Notes: generated from the letters alone by a model not told the origin. A DNA stretch of 64,000 nt from Fistularia commersonii (GCA_037954325.1 JBBMNZ010000015.1:9812501-9876500), one strand, 5' to 3'; numbered from the stretch's first letter, positions 49,229-59,872 are shown. Numbers and translations: made by a program.

Positions 49229-49330
49229 GTACACAGAGGAGGAGATCCGGCAGAAAGTCAGCACTTTCAGGCAAATGCTGATGGACAAGGAAGGCGTCAT
49301 CACCAGGGATGGATCGCACCCCGAGCCAGT
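49229..49330 (+). CDS. srrm3: srrm3 second coding exon, end of cwf21 domain
   Basis: Seen: acceptor ...cactcacag ends at 49228 and a GTAAGT donor starts at 49331. The 102-bp exon finishes Gly102 and encodes residues 103-135 plus two bases of codon 136. The reading YTEEEIRQKVSTFRQMLMDK continues the cwf21 domain with no gap and is followed by EGVITRDG. This is near-identical, from memory, to the same stretch of SRRM3 in mammals. It is separated from the ATG exon by a 16-kb intron. A (TG)11 tract lies 29-50 bases after the donor. The exon is phase 2-2 and divisible by three. Skipping it would keep frame but delete half of the cwf21 domain. Confidence 0.95.
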
Positions 49331-49358
49331 GTAAGTCACCGCTTTACGTCAGCAGCAT

Positions 49359-49380
49359 GTGTGTGTGTGTGTGTGTGTGT
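49359..49380. repeat. srrm3: (TG)11 next to an srrm3 donor
   Basis: Pure TG tract 29-50 bases after the donor at 49331. Complementary in RNA to the (CA)n at 53369-53401 at the other end of the same intron. Confidence 0.95.
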
Positions 49381-49605
49381 CAAGTCAAGTCAAGGTCAAC
49401 TTTATTGTCATCACTGCCATACGTTCACACATACAGAGACCCGCAGAGCAAAAGTGCAAAAAATTAGTAAATAATTTGTCACAGAGAACAAGGAACAGCG
49501 ATGAGTTATAATGAGGTAGATGTGGTTCGGTTCGATTTAAAAGATGCAAGAAAAGTGATAGCAGAATGAAAATGCAGTTGCATCAGTTTCACAGTGCATT
49601 TTTTT
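49381..49605 (-). repeat. retroposon 3' tail, antisense
   Basis: caagtcaagtcaaggtcaac with tttattgtcatcactgccat is a common antisense fish retroposon tail. Confidence 0.65.
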
Positions 49606-52209
49606 TTCATTTAACATTGTGTCTGCACGTGTGTGTGTGTGTGTGTGTGTGTGTTTGTGAGCGTGTGTGTGTCCACGGTCGACAAAGAGCGTAAACTGCA
49701 TGGATATAAACATAAATCCTTAACCTTTGAGTGACAGGGTCTTTCCCTGCACGCACGGTAACAGGATTAAACCTCCTTCAGGTAAACAGCACTCCGAACT
49801 CTGCACGCGGCCGACGAGGTTGATTGTTGTGATAAATGCCGCCATGGCAACCGAAAGCCGACGGCGGCGAGACTCTCCGCCGGATGAGGTCGCGGCTCTC
49901 GGAAATGCTTTCATGTGGCGAAGTCTTTATATCGTCTCTCCGGTTTCCCCCGGCCATTAGGAGCGGCGGTGGGCAGGGCCGGGGGGCAGCGGTTCATCTC
50001 CTCGTGTCAACTTGGATGACAATAACGCCTTTCATCGTCTCCATTTGCGAACGCCGGCGGAAGATGAGGAGCGGCGGCGGGGACAAAGGCGGCTGAGTGA
50101 TTGAGCGGCGGCGCGGAGCGGGCCTTCACGCCGTGACCCGCTTCCCGTAAAATAACGACCGCTAATAACGCCGATGCCGGCCAGTTGAGCGATTATCCTC
50201 CACAGCTGCCGAGTGACATGCAAAAAAAAAAAAAAAAAAAGAAAACTTTCGGACCCAAAGTCACCCGTAAAGATGTGAGAATTTTGTGTTTGCGTCGCTT
50301 TTTGGCTTTCAGGGCGAGCCGCGGGGGCGGCAAGGATTGCCTCGATTTCTGCAACCCCGCCCGCAGAAAGGCCTCCATGTGGAAAATTGAGGAAGGATGT
50401 AATTTGCAGAGCTGTTACTCCTCCCCTTCAACTTTCCCCACCGTCAACACACACACACACACACACACACAAAAACAACCTCTGTCTGAGTCGATTAGCC
50501 CCTCTCTGCACATTTACCTCACAGTGTCTGTTTGAAAGCATCATGGCCGCCATGTTGGATCAACAAGAGAGCCTTTTATTTTCCTTCTCCTTCTTCTTCT
50601 TCTCTTTTGAGCCGCTGCCTTCTGGGGACGCCACAGCCGATCATCCGCCTCCATGAACGCTCTCCTCTGCATCCACTATCTTCTTGTCCTCTCGCACTCC
50701 ACCCATTGATTCGTCCCGAATGAAAGCGTGAACTGACGACTTCCGTAGGGAGTGCAGCTAAAGTGCTAATACGCTCCAAACCGAATTCCTTTCGGTGCAT
50801 TTTTCAAAGGTTTTTCTTATCCGAGATGAAATGCTGATATGGTGCGCCGCATCGACATCGCAAAAACCAACAAAATAATCCCGGGGAAGTAGTCCGAGGA
50901 AAATAATACGTTAAAAGCCTCAGCGCGCGCCTCAGTTTGTGGATCCAAGCAAAGGGCGGAGAGAGATAAATTGGAGCTTCATTCATCCGATCATCTTGGG
51001 AACCACATCATCTGCAAAACAGACCCAATCCCGGGTTTAGCGCATGTACGATGTACGCGTGTAGCTCCCGCCGAGTCCTCCAAGTTGCGAGAGTCACCTC
51101 GGAACGCCATCTTTTCACGAGCGCCGTCGCCCATCTAGACCCCGGAGCCGCAGCGCCAAACTCCCTTTTTATCTACAACAAACACGAAATTCTTGTGGAT
51201 GAAAGGTTTTAATCATCAGATCCAGCTCTTCTGACTTCTCGTGCACCTCGTGCACCGTGGGTGAGAGAACAAATCCGAATGAAGAATGGCGGCGGTGATT
51301 GGGTTCAGCTACTGTTTGCAGTCCTACAACAACCCCTTGAGCTACCAGTGTATTTAACTTTGTTTCGCTTTGCTTGTGCCAGCGTGGTTAAAGCACCAAG
51401 GTAAAAGAACCACGTGGGGAATTTTCAGCCGTTTGTCTCTTCATTTTCATTCGGTTTCTATTGCAATCCTCGGACTTGAAACCCCACGGCAGAACGAGAT
51501 AAAACGCCGGTGGCTCCTTAGTTTCTTAGCTTCTTTCTCCTTAGCGGCTAATATATTAGCGGGTTCTCCGGGCCTCCTCCTTTCACCGACCAGTCCCTCG
51601 CCCGAATTAAAAGCGGGTGCTGTCTGCAGTTGTTTACTTCAGGCCCTCAATCTGATGGCGCCGGCTTGTATGAGTGCGTCTCTATGTGTGCGCACAAAGG
51701 CCCATCATGGCAGCGCAAGGTTATTTTGTCAGCGTTCAGCCTCCCCGCTGTGCCCAGTGGTGCTCGGCCAATTAAGGACTCAGCCGCCTCGTCTCCTCCT
51801 AACAAACCTCCGGGCCCCCGCCCCGATCTCCCTTCAAATATTTCTCCGCCGCTCACTTCTGCCGCCCCTCCTCTTCCCCCTCTTCCCCCCGTTTTCGACC
51901 CCCTGCCCGCCCGCCAACGCAGGACGCCTGGTCCGTCATGTGGGTTTCTGACATCACGACTCCGCTTCAAATACCGTCAACGCGCGTGGCGTCCCTGCGT
52001 CGAGGGACGGCCCTGTTGTGTTTGTAATAACGGCGAGGTCGGAGAGTGCCGACCCCGCCGTTTTGTTTTGTTTTTATCTTTGAGCCCCGTGTGGCGGCGG
52101 CAAGGTCAGTGCCGGAGACGATGCAGAGTGAGGGAGGCGGACGAAAGGCAGGTGGAGGTGCAGACACATTCTGCCCGAATAAATATTTCGTTATATGACA
52201 CATAATGGG
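49606..52209. other. srrm3: srrm3 intron, non-coding
   Basis: (GT)n lies at 49630-49652, a poly-A run at 50221-50240 and (CA)n at 50448-50471. 49790-50180 and 51100-52190 are GC-rich. Overlapping open frames at 51370-52205 lack domains and splice support. Confidence 0.5.
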
Positions 52210-52571
52210 GAGACGATGTACATAAGTATTTATTGTTATCTAATTGTTTGTGTTTAAAGATTCTTAGCACATTTTATGTTGATACCTTCCAATCATACCT
52301 TTATATCATACCAAAGGTTAGTAGGAAGTACCATAACTGCTAACTACTGACCCTTGCACTAAGCTATACACCAAAAATCCCCTGCTGCTACTCTCTCATG
52401 CTGTCAAGTCTGTATCTTTGTGCGCTTTATATTTCATACCTCTTAGTTGTAACATTTGCGCTCTGTTATTATTATTATTTTGTTAAATTCATGTCAGCGG
52501 GAGACTGTGAGAAACGTCTTTCTCTGCATGTCCGGTACATGCAAAGAAATTGACAATAAAGCTGACTTTTA
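52210..52571 (+). repeat. retroposon 3' end, sense
   Basis: Ends gcaaagaaattgacaataaa followed by gctgactttt, preceded by gagaaacgtctttctctgca. This is the 3' end style of a fish non-LTR element. No coding part. Confidence 0.65.
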
Positions 52572-53170
52572 GCCGCTGTCACACCGCAGGACCTTTTTTG
52601 TCACTCCTAGAGCCTTTTCAGGAACCGGTCTGTTTCTCGGTGCCTCGGGGCCATGGACCTCAGCTCCTTGAACCACTTTAGCTCCAAGGCCGGGTCTTTG
52701 TACGGATCCATAGGAACTATGGAACTCAGATGGGCGCTCTTAAGCTACGCCCATTAGCAGATACCTTTCAAGGACTGCGGGGCGCCAAGTCTAAAAACTA
52801 ACACTGGTCATCGGTGGCAAAATGGACAGAAGTGGCAAAGAGATAGAAGCTCTTCTTGCCTCCTCCGCCGCAGAGGGCTCGCAGGGGAACATTTTGGCCA
52901 AAATACAGTGTTAGCTAACGGCAGGGCGCTTCACACAGTGAAGCAGCACAGGAAGAAAACGAAAGCACTTCAACTCATCTGATGAGGGATGAACACGGTA
53001 GTAGGTTCGTCACCTTGTCATCTTCTTCTTTGGTTTGTTTTTGACTGGGGAGTTTAAGGTGCAGTGGTCCCGTACTGCCGATGGAAAAGTTCCCCCGCAA
53101 GAGGCTAGTTTCTGGAAGGGCATTCAAGCTTCTTCGAAGTGTTCTGTCCAAAAGTGGCCCCTGTGAAGGG
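52572..53170 (+). repeat. dispersed repeat, family X copy 4
   Basis: cacaccgcaggacctttttt, ccttttcaggaaccggtctg, ggatccataggaactatgga and ggcaaaatggacagaagtgg resemble the copy at 28181-28620. Boundaries are uncertain. Confidence 0.45.
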
Positions 53171-53366
53171 CTTCCGGCGTCTTTGTGTTTGAAGTAGTTT
53201 GGAACGACATCACTTTTACAAGTTATGCAACTTGGCATGAAAAGGAGGCCAAGCGCGAGCATCCGGCTCTCACCTTCATGGTTTCAAGCTAGAGAGGTCG
53301 TAAACATGGCTGATTGACAGGCCCTCAAGACAGTCCATCACTCAGCGTCCGTCATCCTTCGCAGAC

Positions 53367-53368
<2 letters not shown>

Positions 53369-53401
<33 letters not shown>
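53369..53401. repeat. srrm3: (CA)n before an srrm3 acceptor
   Basis: Pure CA tract of 33 bases, 31-63 bases before the exon starting at 53432. Confidence 0.95.
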
Positions 53402-53403
<2 letters not shown>

Positions 53404-53431
53404 CCCTGACCATCATCTCTGGTCTCCACAG

Positions 53432-53530
53432 GGTCAACAACCTGCACTACCAGCCCGAGTACGAAGACGACCCGGATTTGGTCGGCTACGAAGATGGAGA
53501 CTATCCCCACGACTACCACAGCGACAGCAG
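53432..53530 (+). CDS. srrm3: srrm3 third coding exon, acidic Tyr/Asp-rich linker
   Basis: Seen: acceptor ...ggtctccacag ends at 53431, preceded by a (CA)n tract at 53369-53401. The donor GTGGGA starts at 53531. The 99-bp exon completes Val136 and encodes residues 137-168 plus two bases of Arg169. The peptide is acidic and rich in Tyr and Asp (HYQPEYEDDPDLVGYEDGDY, then PHDYHSDS). Mammalian SRRM3 also has an acidic segment after the cwf21 domain, but its sequence differs there, so the assignment rests on position, frame continuity and splice sites. Phase 2-2, divisible by three. No function is known for this linker. Confidence 0.88.
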
Positions 53531-53958
53531 GTGGGACGCAACCTCCGGCCGCCTCCAAGCACGTCCTTCGCACTTCAGGTTTACGATCGCAGGGCTTTTT
53601 TTTTCCCCGCGAACGCTGGCGCCGATCTGGAGGTAAAGGCCGCTTTTCAAATCCAGCAGGCGGGAGATAAAAGTCCCATAATTGCGCTCGGCGTACGCGC
53701 AGATTCCCGCGTCCCTTGAGCACCGAGGTGCGATTCCCCCTCCTCGGCTCAGAGGTGCATCGCATGATTAATGCGCGTTTTGACAGAGCAATTTGAGCAA
53801 ATTAGAAAACAGGCGCAGCGCTTTTGTTACGTCGGGGGGGGGGGGGGCGGCACAAATAACCGCTGCCTGCATTTTATTCCCTGGGATTTCCCAGACGGCG
53901 GCCTCTCTGTTATAATTTCTCGCCTCCCGTCCCTTCTGTCCCTCGCCGACCCATTCAG
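53531..53958 (+). other. srrm3: srrm3 intron between exons 3 and 4
   Basis: 428 bp with a poly-G run at 53835-53847. Nothing else recognised. Confidence 0.8.
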
Positions 53959-54039
53959 AGTGAAGAGGAAATCCAGTAGCTCTCCATCCCCCCGTCCAAA
54001 GAAAAGGAAGAAGAAGAAATCAGGCCGCCGAAGGAGCCG
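53959..54039 (+). CDS. srrm3: srrm3 fourth coding exon, Ser/Lys-rich basic segment
   Basis: Seen: acceptor ...gacccattcag ends at 53958 and donor GTGAGC begins at 54040. The 81-bp exon completes Arg169 and encodes residues 170-195 plus two bases of Arg196: VKRKSSSSPSPRPKKRKKKK and then SGRRRS. It matches in character and order the serine run followed by a long lysine run and RRSR found after the acidic linker in SRRM3 proteins. Such segments act as nuclear localisation and RNA- or protein-contact regions in SR-related proteins (family knowledge). The intron before it is 428 bp and the one after is 461 bp. Phase 2-2, divisible by three. Confidence 0.92.
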
Positions 54040-54500
54040 GTGAGCGGACGCCTCCTCCGCTGATGAAGTGCTTCCATTTTTCTCCTGCCCCCCCACCCCC
54101 GTTGACAGAATAATTACACTGCGTTTTTTTGTACAACAAGATTGCAATTATTTTTTTGTGAACATTGTGAACCTGCAATCAGATACCACAATTGTGGAGG
54201 GAGGATAGTGGAGAGGTGGAGGGTGGAGGGGTCTGACAGGAGTGATTAGCAACCTGAAGCCTCATGCTGTATTTTCTTTTTTTTTTTTGTTTTCAACAAG
54301 GTCAGCAAAAGAAGTAGTGCCGGTGAGAAACTGAGTGGACAGGATCAGGTACAGATGTGCTAAAGAGAAGAAAGGAAGGAAAGAAGGAAGGAAGGACGCT
54401 TTTTGTTGCCATCGACCCTCCTCGGAGGTGAAGAGCCACGACGGGGAGGGAAAAACAACACAAACATAAACCTTTTCCCCCTTTTTTCTCTTCGCAAAAG
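54040..54500 (+). other. srrm3: srrm3 intron between exons 4 and 5
   Basis: 461 bp with T-rich tracts at 54277-54293 and 54474-54490. No extra exon recognised. Confidence 0.8.
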
Positions 54501-54569
54501 GTTTGGCAGCTCCTCGCCCAGTCGCAGGGAGAAGAAGAAAAAGAGTGGGAAGAAACACAAGCGTGATAG
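54501..54569 (+). CDS. srrm3: srrm3 fifth coding exon, basic segment
   Basis: Seen: acceptor ...tctcttcgcaaaag ends at 54500 after a T-rich tract. The donor GTGAGT starts at 54570 and runs straight into a (GT)n tract. The 69-bp exon completes Arg196 and encodes residues 197-218 plus two bases of Arg219: FGSSSPSRREKKKKSGKKHK, then RD. It closely resembles the GSSSPLRKKKK...KKHRRDR segment of mammalian SRRM3, from memory. Phase 2-2, divisible by three. The following intron is 5 kb and holds most of the local minisatellites and SINE-like repeats. Confidence 0.92.
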
Positions 54570-54789
54570 GTGAGTGTGTGTGTGTGTGCGCCATTATCAA
54601 ATGAAAGATCAGACCCTTCAGGAGTTTGTCAACTGTTTTTTTTTTTTTTATTCTAAAATTACCAGCAAGATGACGGGGCATCGCCGGTTCTGATCTCTGT
54701 CTCGATATGCTGATGACACTTTGATGTCTATGGAAATGTGAAGAATGGGAGAAATGGAAGAGAAGGGAAGGGAGAAAGGTGTCCAAAAA

Positions 54790-55310
54790 AAATGCAGTCT
54801 GTATGACCTCTGAATGAGGGGGTGAAGAGTTGTATGCTTCTGTATGAGACGTGAATGAGAAGGTGAAGAGTTGTATGATCTCTGAATGAGATGGTGAAGA
54901 GTTGTATGCTTCTGTATGACTTCTGAATGAGATGGTGAGGAGTTGTATGCTTCTGTATGACCTCTGAATGAGATGGTGAGGAGTTGTATGCTTCTGTATG
55001 ACCTCTGAATGAGATGGTGAAGAGTTGTATGCTTCTGTATGACCTCTGAATGAGGGGGTGAAGAGTTGTATGCTTCTGTATGACCTCTGAATGAGGGGGT
55101 GAAGAGTTGTATGCTTCTTTATGAGACGTGAATAATAGAGTGAGTGGTTGATTACTATATGATGTGTGAATGAGAGGATGAGTGGTTGTCTCTCTCTATA
55201 TGTTGTCCTGTGATAGCCTGGCAACCCATCTGTGCTGAACCCTGCCTCCTGCACAATGACAGCCAGGATAGGCTTAAGTACCCTGTGATGATTGAATGAA
55301 TACAGAAGAA
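54790..55310 (+). repeat. SINE-like repeat with expanded 41-bp minisatellite
   Basis: About eight near-identical 41-bp units (gacctctgaatgagatggtg / aagagttgtatgcttctgtat) lie at 54800-55130. Diverged units of the same type, the gtcctgtgatagcctggcaa segment, gccaggataggcttaagtac and a short gaatgaat tail follow. Elsewhere in the window the family has only two to four such units, so this copy expanded in place. Confidence 0.85.
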
Positions 55311-56831
55311 CCAGAGAGTATTATTGATGGGTTTGTGTGGTGGAGGTGAATTGGACTCCATCGCAACTGGTTACTGGCCAGAGATGTGTGCGGATCGTTA
55401 TCCCCGGCAGCCTTGTCGAACCAACCCGGGCTTGTGGACGTGACACGGATGAGGTCCACTATTGTGACTTGAGGGTCACATGGCTCCTCGCTCATGACCG
55501 TTGCTCGACCGCCGCAGACAACAACGTGGCCGTATCTGCCCAGGTCACGCCTCGGCTGCCATACCCTCAGCATAGGTGTCCCAACCTGCCCGGCACTATT
55601 ACGGCAGTTGGTCCGTGCAGCCGACCTGTTCTGGTCTTTCGTGCCGAACGAATGCAGACGCTGTTTTCCAGCGGCGCAGCCTGAACCGTCTGCTCCCATG
55701 ACACGAAGAACAGGACCATGTTGCTAGCATCTAGGCTATCAAATAGGAATAACAACAGGGTGATGTCCTGCTCATTCATTCATTCATTCATTCATTCATG
55801 GTCCCTCTGGGGATGGTGCAGATCCCAGCCACCACGTGGCGTTTAACCAGGGTCGGCCACCTGTCAATCACAGCGCCACGTACAAAGACGTCCAGCTATT
55901 CGAGGAGCGGAAGCGGAAAGAAACGACGGAGGTGCAGGAGGTAGAGGAGGAGGAAGGACGGTAGACAGCCGGAAAGAGTGAGGGAAGAAGAGAAGAACGA
56001 CAGAAGAGGAGATGAAAAGAAAGGGATGGAGCCAATAACAAAGGCAGGAGTGATGAAAGACCAAGAAAAAGGGGAGTGATAAGACAAATAAAAAAAGCAG
56101 AGTGAGGAAGGCGAAGCCCAAATGAGAGCATGTGTCAGAGAGATATAGAGAAAGAAAGGGGGAAAGGGAGTGAAAGTGAAGGAGGGAACAAACAGAAGAT
56201 GAGATGTTGCAGATCAACATTGGATGCCTCCGGACATCATGAGGACTAAAGTGGACCCCCTCCTCCTAGGAGCTAAATGTGCCGCTCTAATAACCCGCCT
56301 GTATGGAGGTACAACTCAAGAAAAATTACCCTCTGCCCCAAACTGATGAACATCACCCTCCCCAAACCAATCCATCCAGTTTGCATCTGAGTACACACAC
56401 ACACACACAAACACACACACCACTTGCTGGCCTTCCCCTCCGCTCAGCCCCACACCAAAGCTACTCTGCATTGCAGGTACACTTGGTGAATGAATAATGT
56501 ATGTGTGAGTCAGGTTGGTGGGGTTACTGGGAGGGAGATGCTCCCCAGATGCTCCTCTCGCCTTTAAGTTCCCAGTGAGGAGGTGAGCAGGAAAGGGAGG
56601 CTTGGGACACGGCGGCATTTGTTTGCTAACACGACATCGCTCTGCCCCGCCCTGCGCCCGAACCCCAACCCCCGCTCCGATGCCGATCCTCTCGGAGGGG
56701 TCGGGCTACTATTTCTGTCCTTGTAGTGGAGCAGCAGGCCGAGGGATCGGCGAGAAAGAGAGAGTACTGAAGAATAACAAGTTCTCTAGATGGCTGCCTC
56801 ACACAGCCGTCATTGCAGGCCTCCTGGGGGG

Positions 56832-56862
<31 letters not shown>

Positions 56863-57073
56863 GCACCAGCTACCTGTATTCCCACAACACCTTTATTATC
56901 CCCGCCTCCCCCCTCGGCTGTAGGTGTGTGAAGCGGCGTCCGAGATGTAGAGACTCTTCAGAAAAATAACAACTCTTCACGCGCCTCTCTGACTAATCAC
57001 CATGGCAACTGCGACTGGGGTGAAAGTGATACGGAGGTGACGCTGACACCCCCACCCACCCACCCACCCACAC

Positions 57074-57104
<31 letters not shown>

Positions 57105-57299
57105 ACAAATGAAGTGGGGAAAGTGGCTTTGACAGAAGGGGGCTTCAGAATATGGAGTATGGACTCCACACACACACACACACACACACACAAACACTCA
57201 AACACACCCCAGGGGGGACACACTCAGGAACACTCATGCTGTTAAAAGTGGAGGAGTTCACGTCATGGAGATGTGCTGAAACACCCCTGTCAGGAGGTG

Positions 57300-57306
<7 letters not shown>

Positions 57307-57342
<36 letters not shown>
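57307..57342. repeat. (GT)n microsatellite
   Basis: About 36 bases, followed by (GA)n at 57342-57351. It is close to the complementary (CA)n at 57166-57193. Confidence 0.95.
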
Positions 57343-57352
<10 letters not shown>

Positions 57353-58529
57353 CTGCTAACGTTGTCACATGTGAAAATCAGCAGGACGCTCCAACATGGT
57401 GGCGACGTAGTAACCCTCCACGCTTATCTCCGACCCATCCGCCGGCCGAGCGCTGGCGGCGTGCACAGATTAGCGGGCGGCGGAGATTAGCGCCGCGTCC
57501 GGGGTTTGTTTACTTTATTTATTTTTTACTCCCCCCTGAATTTATTTCCCCGACTTATCAGCGTTTCTACGGGTTGTTAGTTTCTGGCCTCAAATGCGGG
57601 AACATTTTGGAGGCGGCGAGATAAGTGAGTTTATTAATGGAGGGGGTGGGGAGGTGGCTGGAGCTGATGGAGACACACCAGGGAGGAGGAGGAGGAGGAG
57701 GAGGGTGAAGATGTTCCTGGGCGCCAGAGTAATATTTTAGCTTTTTTTTTTTTTTTGCATGGCAGTATTAATGAAAGTGTTAGCATAGCTTTCGCTTGCT
57801 TCCAAGGAAGGAACATAGACAGCCGTCTGTCCCAAAACTGTCACTCCCTCTCTTCATTCTCCTGAGGTTCACTGCTGCACACGAAAAGGAAAAGTGTTTG
57901 GCATTCCTGCAGCCGGTGATGACAGTCAGGGGGAAAATGGCCCTGGAAATGAGAGGTTACCCCCAAGAATTTACCCTCAACTATGCATTTACTCAATCAC
58001 CGGCAATTTATATGAAAGCAGAGGGGCTATTTTTTACACACAAGCCCCTTTTTCCGTGGAGAGGTGACAAACTGAGAGACGTGGAGAAGAAAAGAAGGCT
58101 TCATTTACAAAATGCTGGAGCTGGGAGCAGCAGCGTCCACGGAAGAGAAAATAAATCTGAAGAATCACGCAGAGGGCATGAAGCCGGCGCGTGGGAGACG
58201 GACCGACCGAGGCTCCTCCTGAGCAGGTGATTGGGCGTCCCGATGTTGCCGTGGGAACGCCGGCAGGACTGACGCAGTGCCGTGTTTCTGAGCGACGGCC
58301 GTCCGCCATCGGCACGACAATTGGTTTGTTATAGGTAGCGGTTAGCCGCTAGCAGCTCCTCCCGGGTGTTCGTTTTTTTCCGAGGCCCCGGGTCCAGGAA
58401 AGACTTTATTCACAGTCTGAGCGCGTTCACTGTTTGCTTCCCTCAGCATTGAAATATCAAGGAGCCAATTTATTTCTGACACGCTTCAAGGTTTTGTGCC
58501 CAATTTTCCCTGGACTCACAGTCAGCTCC

Positions 58530-58935
58530 AGTCAGCGGTATTTTGGGTCAGTGGGTACGGCTAGTTAGGGACATTGGGCATGGCTAGTTGGGGACAGTGA
58601 GCAGGGTTAGTTTGGGACAGTTTCTATGGCTAGTTTGGGACAGTAGGTATCACTAGTTGGGGACACTGGGCGTGGTTAATTTGGGACAGCTTGTATGGCT
58701 AGTTTGGGAAAGTGGGTATGGCTACTTGGGGACACTGGGTATGGTTAGTTTTGGACAGTTTTTATGGCTAGTTAGGGACACTGGGCATAGCTGGTTGGAG
58801 ACAGTGAGCGTGGTTAGTTTGGGACAGTTTCTATGGCTACTTTGGGACAGTAGGTATGGCTAGTTGGGGACACTGGGCATGGTTAATTTGGGACAGTTTC
58901 TATGGCTAGTTTGGGACGGTTTGGGGCAGTTTTTT
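58530..58935. repeat. minisatellite of ggacagt..tatggctagtt units
   Basis: Repeating blocks of about 30 bases that alternate gggtatggctagttggggac, actgggcatggttagtttgg and gacagtttctatggctagtt. About 13 diverged units, arranged in part as a higher-order repeat. Confidence 0.88.
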
Positions 58936-59024
58936 GTCGGATCAAGCCGATTGTCGTCCATGTTTGGCTACACTAAGCTGTTTCTGTCGCTCTCGCTAGT
59001 ATGGCACTTTCAACAAGCAGAAGT

Positions 59025-59212
59025 GAATAGTTGTGCGTCTCTATATGATGTGTGAATGACAGGGTGAATGCTTGCATGCCTGTAACTTTTTTCATATAGA
59101 CAAATATATATATGGTTATATGTCTCTAGCCCTGAGCTGTATGTCTCTAGCCCCTTAGCTAGCCCTGAGTGCAGGATAAGCGGGATCGACATTGAACAAA
59201 GGAATGAATTCA
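59025..59212 (+). repeat. SINE-like repeat fragment
   Basis: gaatagttgtgcgtctctat, atgatgtgtgaatgacaggg, gagtgcaggataagcgggat and aaaggaatgaattcat match the 3' part of the family. Confidence 0.65.
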
Positions 59213-59551
59213 TAAAATTTGACTTGACCTGTCACGAGGCTGGCCATTAAATGCTCAGCGTGGCAGCGTGCACTCCTGATCTTTTCAGACTTGGGAAATA
59301 CTCCTAGTCTGGAACCCGCTGCTTTTAAAGTCTCCAGACATACGAGGGATGTCGCATCTCCTCTGCTGCGCGCCGACCACCTGAAGGTCAAGGCGCCTTT
59401 TTGCTCCACGTCTCGGGGAGGAAAAAGGTCCTCGGTTGTGACCGGCATCGTCCGCTTGGCTTCTTGGCGAATCACGGTGGCTGTTTTTAAAATCCCTATA
59501 ATGACTTCTGCCTTGTTTTTTTCGTTTTTTTTCTTTCTTTTGCATCCTCAG

Positions 59552-59587
59552 GTCTGCGTCGGGCTCCAGGAAAAAGCGAAGACACCG
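59552..59587 (+). CDS. srrm3: srrm3 sixth coding exon, 36-nt small exon
   Basis: Seen: a strong T-tract with TTTTGCATCCTCAG ends at 59551. A GTGAGT donor starts at 59588. Only 36 bp lie between. They complete Arg219 and encode SASGSRKKRRH plus two bases of Arg231. Mammalian SRRM3 has a similar SDSGSRRKRRHRS stretch at this point, which supports the call. It is phase 2-2 and divisible by three, so it can be included or skipped without frameshift. Its size and a TGC starting 11 bases before the exon resemble microexons regulated by SRRM3/SRRM4. Whether it is alternative is inference. Confidence 0.88.
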
Positions 59588-59656
59588 GTGAGTGTGAAAC
59601 ACCGCCAAAAACTTTTTGCCACTGACACAATCCCTGTTTTTGTGCGGTATGCTATT

Positions 59657-59872
59657 TAGCGGTAGCACAGTGGTTAGCGCTTCTGCCTCACAGTAAGGTG
59701 GTCCCACAGAGAGGCCTTTCTGTATGGAGTCTTCATGTTCCCTCTGTTTCTGCACAATATCCTCCAGGTTCCCCCCTCAGTCGATGAGCGATAGTATGCA
59801 CTCACTACCCGAGTGCAATATAAATGGAATTAATAATGACTGAATGAATGAATGAATGAATGAATGAATGGC
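59657..59872 (+). repeat. SINE-like repeat with tRNA-like head and (TGAA)n tail
   Basis: Most complete head in the window: gcggtagcacagtggttagc, gcttctgcctcacagtaagg. It then has ggcctttctgtatggagtct, atcctccaggttcccccctc, and a (TGAA)n tail at 59841-59870. AGCACAGTGGTTAGCGC resembles a tRNA-type A box (inference). It lies in the short intron between exons 6 and 7. Confidence 0.75.

Larger units (their letters stand above)
55311..59024 (+). other. srrm3: srrm3 intron between exons 5 and 6, central part
   Basis: 55770-55895 is an antisense SINE-like fragment starting with (ATTC)n. (CA)n tracts lie at 56391-56420, 56836-56862, 57070-57104 and 57166-57193, and (GT)n at 57307-57342. An A/G-rich run spans 55910-56200. 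No exon that keeps the srrm3 frame was found. Confidence 0.55.

Noticed and set aside
54262..55254. 330-codon open frame on the - strand
   Set aside because: Made by the 41-bp minisatellite (repeated SFRSHTEAYNSSPSH-like units) and by the antisense of srrm3 exon 5.
55274..55699. Overlapping open frames on both strands at 55.3-55.7 kb
   Set aside because: I could not match either frame to a family, and neither joins the srrm3 frame. Left as unassigned intron.
57913..58227. Possible poison exon in srrm3 intron 5 (acceptor attcctgcag, donor CAG/GTGATT)
   Set aside because: It would give an in-frame stop after two codons, but the pyrimidine tract is weak and purine-interrupted, and there is no other support.
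59657..59700. A functional tRNA gene in the SINE-like head
   Set aside because: Only an A-box-like stretch is visible. There is no cloverleaf or B box in the right place.
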